A stretch of DNA of 64,000 bases from Oikopleura dioica (taxonomy: Eukaryota; Chordata; Appendicularia; Copelata; Oikopleuridae): positions 14,368,157 through 14,432,156 of the forward strand of contig OU015566.1 of the NCBI GenBank assembly GCA_907165135.1. Direction: 5' to 3'. This document shows, one piece after another, positions 59,917 through 64,000 of this stretch; position 1 is the first letter of the stretch; every line of letters starts with the position of its first letter. The notes below the pieces were generated by a model, which did not search any database, was not told the DNA's origin, and saw only the letters and a program-made list of their open reading frames with translations. Position numbers and translations under genes: made by a program.

Positions 59917-59922
59917 AATAAA
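59917..59922 (+). promoter_or_regulatory. Polyadenylation signal
   Basis: AATAAA 55 bases after the stop of the gene at 57747-59861. Confidence 0.5.
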
Positions 59923-59953
59923 GACGGATCTAGGAAAACTGCTCCTTATTCTG

Positions 59954-60250
59954 GTGACGAGGAGTGTTGTTCTTTCAAATACATTGTACTCGTTGTTGTT
60001 GGAGGCGGAGGGGAAATTTTTCACTCTTGGCAGCGAATGGATTGGCTCTCTCGTCAAATATGAAGAAAAGTCAGTTTGTTTATCGAAATTATTTGCTACC
60101 AATGATCCATCTTACACTGATCAAGGCGGGGTGATTAACGATGAATGCGAGTACTTTGGAAATGGAATTATCAATGACGAGAGGTTTTTTCTACAAAGTT
60201 ATGTGTTTGACGCTTTATTTGAGATCGAATTCGACTTCGGAAAGGCTTAA
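59954..60250 (+). CDS. Possible 5' exon of the next kelch-like gene
   Basis: Open frame with protein-like composition (FFTLGSEWIGSLVKYEEKSV, then an acidic stretch) lying between two kelch-like genes on the same strand. It begins without a clear ATG. The region could be the 5' part of the gene at 60329, but no phase-consistent join was found. Confidence 0.3.
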   Translation: MTRSVVLSNTLYSLLLEAEGKFFTLGSEWIGSLVKYEEKSVCLSKLFATNDPSYTDQGGVINDECEYFGNGIINDERFFLQSYVFDALFEIEFDFGKA

Positions 60251-60328
60251 CAAGACCATAAATGCACTTATACGCCCGATAAGGCCCGCTTCTTACGGTA
60301 CGTAAAGCAGTCTTGCTAATCTACTAAG

Positions 60329-62295
60329 AAAAAATCGAGATCGAGTTCGTGCAACAAAAAGCTCAGCAGAAAATACACGTGACGAGTAATCCGTTTTTCG
60401 CCTTCCACGACGACGTTTTTCCTGGTTTTTCAAAAAATGCTGCTCCCCAGCCACGATTTCCTCGGCCAAGCTTTTATCATAAAACAATAGTTCCCGATAA
60501 TTTCTTTACTTCGCTTGAAGAACTAGCGCATATTTCAACTGTTGAAATGGAACTCAATGGAAAAGAGAAATTTCAACTCGAAATCGAAGTTGGCACTCGC
60601 TTTTTTTTGAAAGACACAAAATTTCTTGAATGCAATTTTTTTGACGAAAACACTCTTTTGCGAGTTGGACTTTCGAAAAATGGCTCGTTTTGGATTGAAT
60701 CCGACTTTTTTGACAAGTTTTTTGTTCAAAGATCAAAGAAGTCACTTGATTTTGTGTTTTATTTTCGTTCAAAATCGTTTTTTGTTGAACTTTTTCAGGA
60801 AAAGATTGATTTAAATTTGACTAAATTTTTTATAACTATAAAAAAATCAAAATTGAAGAAAAAGGGCAATAAAAAAGAAGCTCATTCAAAAGTAAAAATA
60901 ACTGGACTTGAGAAAGTCGAAAGCAGAAAACTCCGGATTTTCAAGTTCGACCGAGAAACGAAAATCAAAAATTTCATTTTGAAATCTCGATTTGATCCTC
61001 AGATAAATGTTATTTTACCTGATTCGGATGGTTTTCACAAACCATACGCATTAAAGCCTGAAGGGTCGAAAAAGGAAGAAATATTCATCAGCAGTCCATT
61101 CGATAGCCTAAGCATTTCTTACTACGTTTACCACTCGCGACACGCACTGATAAATGGTCGGCTTCATATTTTTGGTGGATTGATTTCTCGGCAGAAGGTA
61201 ATAAAATAGAGAAAATAGTCTCGTATTTTTATAGATCGCGCGATTGGATGGCTGCCGATTCGTCGAGTTGTCTTCTCGGCTGTTGTATGATTTCAGATAT
61301 GGTCATTCTGCTGTTACGATTGAAAAAGGCAGCAAAGGTGAATTTTATATGAATTGTTAGTCATTTAAAAACTTAACAGACTTTTTGACGAAAAATGACG
61401 AAAAAGTCCCAATTTTGCTATAATTTTAGATTTTTATTGGTCAAAAAGTGCTCCGAACAAGTTTTAATGGTGAATTTAACTTCGAGGCACACTAAGAAGC
61501 CAAAATATGGCTTTTTTGAAATTTTCGATTTTTTGAGGAAAATTGTTGACGGGGGGTCCTTAAAAGAAAAATACTTTAAGAATTAAGTTGCGAGTAAATT
61601 AAGTAAGAAACATATAAGAAAATTATTTCTAGCTATGATTTGTTTTGATTTTTTGGACCGAAACAAATGTCAGTTATTTGATGAATTGACAGTCAAACAG
61701 AAGGACAAAACGAATATGATACACAGATCTGGAGAATTGGCCCTGTACAATGGCCGTTTGATTGCCATCGGAGGTGGGGATGCAACAGGAGTAGTTGAGG
61801 AATTGACGGAAAATGGATGGAGAGTTTTAAGTCATTTGTCTCATCCAAGGTAGACGTTTGCGAGGACTTTTTATTTAAAGATTTTAGATGGATTTCTTAT
61901 TTTTCTGCGATCGGACTTCCTTCTGGAACTCTTTTGACCAGGGTTCTTAATCTGCGCTGGAGATTAGAAGTCGAGTCGAGTCGACTTATTTCCACAAGCA
62001 CTTGTCGATTTAGAACCCTGTTTTTGACCATCGGAGGAATAGATGAGAGAGATTTCAAATACCCTGATTTTGAAGCATTGAATGAAATTTGGGAACTGAA
62101 GAACGGAAAATGGTCGAATGTTGGCTCACTTTCAAAGGTTTATTAGTGTATTGATAAACAATTTGTTTGCTTTTTTCATCTATACTCTAGACTGTTTATC
62201 AATTATCTGCGATTTTCTTGGACAGCAGCGTATTTGTTTTTCCTGGCTTGGTTGACGCAGGCTACCCAATTATCCACAAAATTGATCTAGGTTAA
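60329..62295 (+). CDS. Kelch-like protein with an in-frame MITE insertion (5' uncertain)
   Basis: Exons about 60329-61197, 61235-61337, 61633-61849, 61888-62137 and 62191-62295, all in phase. The first exon encodes a long beta-rich and Lys-rich region (KKSKLKKKGNKKEAHSKVK) ending in a kelch-type strand, LINGRLHIFGGLIS. Further strands are FRYGHSAVTIEKGS, GELALYNGRLIAIGGGD, NGWRVLSHLSHPR and TIGGIDERDF, fitting a beta-propeller. In exon 4 an 82-base hAT-like element plus an 8-base duplication adds exactly 90 bases, so 30 extra residues are read in frame between GTLLT and LTIGG. Start not located. No signal peptide seen. Same strand and family as 57747-59861. Confidence 0.65.
61939..62020. mobile_element. 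Tiny hAT-like MITE read in frame
   Basis: 82 bases with ends CAGGGTTCT and AGAACCCTG. Flanking 8-mers CTTTTGAC and TTTTTGAC match at 7 of 8. Contains GAGTCGAGTCGACTT. No stop in the host reading frame. Confidence 0.8.
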
Positions 62296-62596
62296 AGTTC
62301 TGAGTTGTTTTCAATAATAATTATTAAAGTTAATAAAAAAATTTGAGTCAATTATGTAAATTCGGAGCTTTAAAAAGACTCGGCTGATAAAATTATTGAA
62401 ACTCAAGTCATCGCGAAGCAAGAAGAACGGCAAATTTTGAATGCGATTATTTTTGTGACACCTGTTAATCAGTGCTCCAAGTATTAATTGCCTCGAGAAA
62501 ATAAAATTGAATTGCTGAAAAACTGGTCGTTTGAAATCAACGAAGAGATTTTCATTGTCTAAAAGCATAAAATATTATTCTTGAAAGTTAATGATT
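62296..62596. other. Short intergenic gap between convergent genes
   Basis: AT-rich, no gene. The frame 62311-62568 is low-complexity. Confidence 0.4.
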
Positions 62597-64000
62597 TCAA
62601 AGCTCTTTATTTTGTTCAACACAGGGACAAGTATTCAAAGTCATCACGAGTTCTTTGTTGCACTCGTCAAAGCAGTCTCGATCAGGAGGACACAAGCGAA
62701 TGCAATTTGTCTAAAACCAATGTGACTTTCACTTGAAGCAATGTTCTTACATGAAATTCCAGGGCGTCTTCTCTGCATTCGATGTAGTTTTCGTTGTCAG
62801 TTTCAGCGGCTTCGCAGTTTTCCAAGCAAATCGGGTTTTCACAGCTATCGCAGCCGTTTGGGCACTTTTCTCCACAAGGACAGGAAGAAGAGCACTCTAA
62901 TTATTATATAAGGAAAAAATAAATTCAGTGAATAACCGGAAAACTCGGCGAGACAAGCATTTTCGCAAAGATGGTCGCTGCATTCACTTCTGCATTGAAG
63001 ATAGTTTAGTCGACAGATTGTGTAGCATTCATCGTAGAGCTCTTCGTCTCTGGAAGAGAAACAAATTTCAAAACCATATTTCGGTCACTTACGGGCATTT
63101 GTCATCTGGTACTTCTGGTCCTTTGTAGCAAGTTTCGGGGCTTTCGCAAACGAATGATTTTGAAGTTGCATCGAAGGAAAAATTCGCATCTCGAGCAAAT
63201 TTTACGAAGTAGTTTTCCTGTCATTTGGCTCTCCCATAAAGAACATGAATTTTATAAACATTTATCATTATGAAAATTAATTTCTTTATGAATGAACCAT
63301 TCGCTGAATAAGTTCTCCATCAAAGCAAGCCGAAAGTTCCAGCAAATCATCCTCAAGCGGCTTCTCATCCTTCAGATTGGCGGATGTAGCAAGAGTTGAA
63401 AACGTGAATTTTCCAGCGTTGTTGTTGCTCACGAACTTTTCAAAACGCTGTTTAGATATTCCGACAATTTTAGAAAAATCTCCCAAAAACGCGAATTTTC
63501 TGTCGTTCAACAAGGTGATTTCTGCAAAAGTCGTGAGAGAATAGTTGCTTTGAGGAGTGAAGGTAAACTGAATAATATAAGATCGATTATTCTTGCTTTT
63601 TTGATTACCGTTGCGTCTGAACTTGTGTAAGAGCATTTGTTTCCACGAGTTGGTTGTGATCGAATGTAGTAAAATTCTGTGTTTTCATCAGCTCCTTGCA
63701 AAGATGCTATTGGAAAGGAGAAAGATGTAGTTGTTTGGTGCAAAAGTATGTAATTGTTTGTCAGTTTGTTGTTTTCTGCATCAACGCCGTCATAAAACTG
63801 CATCTGTTGATAATTTTGGGAGGGGAAATCGAGTAGAAATAATGTCAGATATGATCAACAGTCCTCTATTTCAGCATATGTTTGCCAACGAATCTCCGTT
63901 CCTTTTCCAAGTCCATTTTCTTTGCTCCCGATTCCAGCGAGATCTGCATCCATCGGCGCTGCGGGCACGTCTGGTTTCAAAATGACTCCATCATTTCGAC
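62597..64000 (-). CDS. Cys-rich secreted-type protein (5' end beyond window)
   Basis: Exons read 62710-62597 (stop 62597-62599), 62896-62751, 63049-62937, 63217-63093, 63567-63298 and 63803-63609, with a further coding stretch about 64000-63860. N-terminal part: beta-rich (NYILLHQ, FPIASLQGADENTEFYY, FTFTPQSNYSLTTFAEI). C-terminal part: Cys-rich with motifs CESPETC, CYTICRLNYLQCRSEC, CSSCPCGEKCPNGCDSC, CLENCE and CIRLCPPDRDC, related to the CPTQKYCRNGCPC region of the neighbouring kelch-like gene. All introns are GT-AG except the most 5' one, where no phase-correct GT donor was seen. Extracellular role inferred. Family name unknown. Confidence 0.65.

Overview
The window is a piece of a compact animal genome. 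Every gene I can rebuild is split by small introns, mostly 30-60 bases, and the proteins are metazoan: a rhodopsin-like GPCR, an Ena/VASP-type EVH1 domain, a kringle, CUB domains, a LARP6-like RNA-binding protein and kelch-like secreted or membrane proteins. Most introns are GT-AG. Several can only be kept in frame by GA-AG or GC-AG splicing. Tiny introns, non-canonical G*-AG introns and Cys-rich/kelch-like surface proteins point to a larvacean tunicate (Oikopleura-like). That assignment is an inference. No ribosomal RNA, tRNA, CRISPR or bacterial operon was recognised.

Layout. 0-3 kb: two minus-strand tandem paralogs with C-terminal hydrophobic tails, separated by a 260-base-arm inverted repeat. 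6.1-8.9 kb: a GPCR with a repeat-filled second intron. 9-13.4 kb: small membrane-protein candidates. 15.8-16.1 kb: a coiled-coil RING protein. 18.5-19.4 kb, minus: an EVH1-coiled-coil-RING protein, the most unusual architecture in the window. 19.9-20.6 kb: a NAT8-like N-acetyltransferase with an apparent frameshift. 22.6-23.0 kb: a small two-exon gene. 23-38 kb: gene-poor DNA full of short inverted-repeat (MITE-like) elements and CCAAT-box repeats. 38.6-41.6 kb: LARP6-like gene set in strand-asymmetric, G-poor DNA. 42.4-46.5 kb: a secreted kringle protein, a type II membrane kelch-like protein and a small NADP-type glutamate dehydrogenase. 47.6-52.4 kb: three tandem CUB-domain secreted proteins, all minus. 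53.2-56 kb, minus: a peptidase-C45/acyltransferase-like gene carrying a 1.2-kb transposon at an exon-intron boundary. 57.7-64 kb: a cluster of Cys-rich and kelch-like genes, two with hAT-like MITEs inside coding exons.

The genes do not form one pathway. The right half is dominated by secreted or membrane-tethered extracellular proteins (kringle, CUB, Cys-rich, kelch-like). The left half has signalling and ubiquitin-type genes. Mobile-element activity runs throughout, and at least three insertions hit coding sequence. Exon coordinates below were worked out by hand from reading frame and splice-site phase and have no transcript support.
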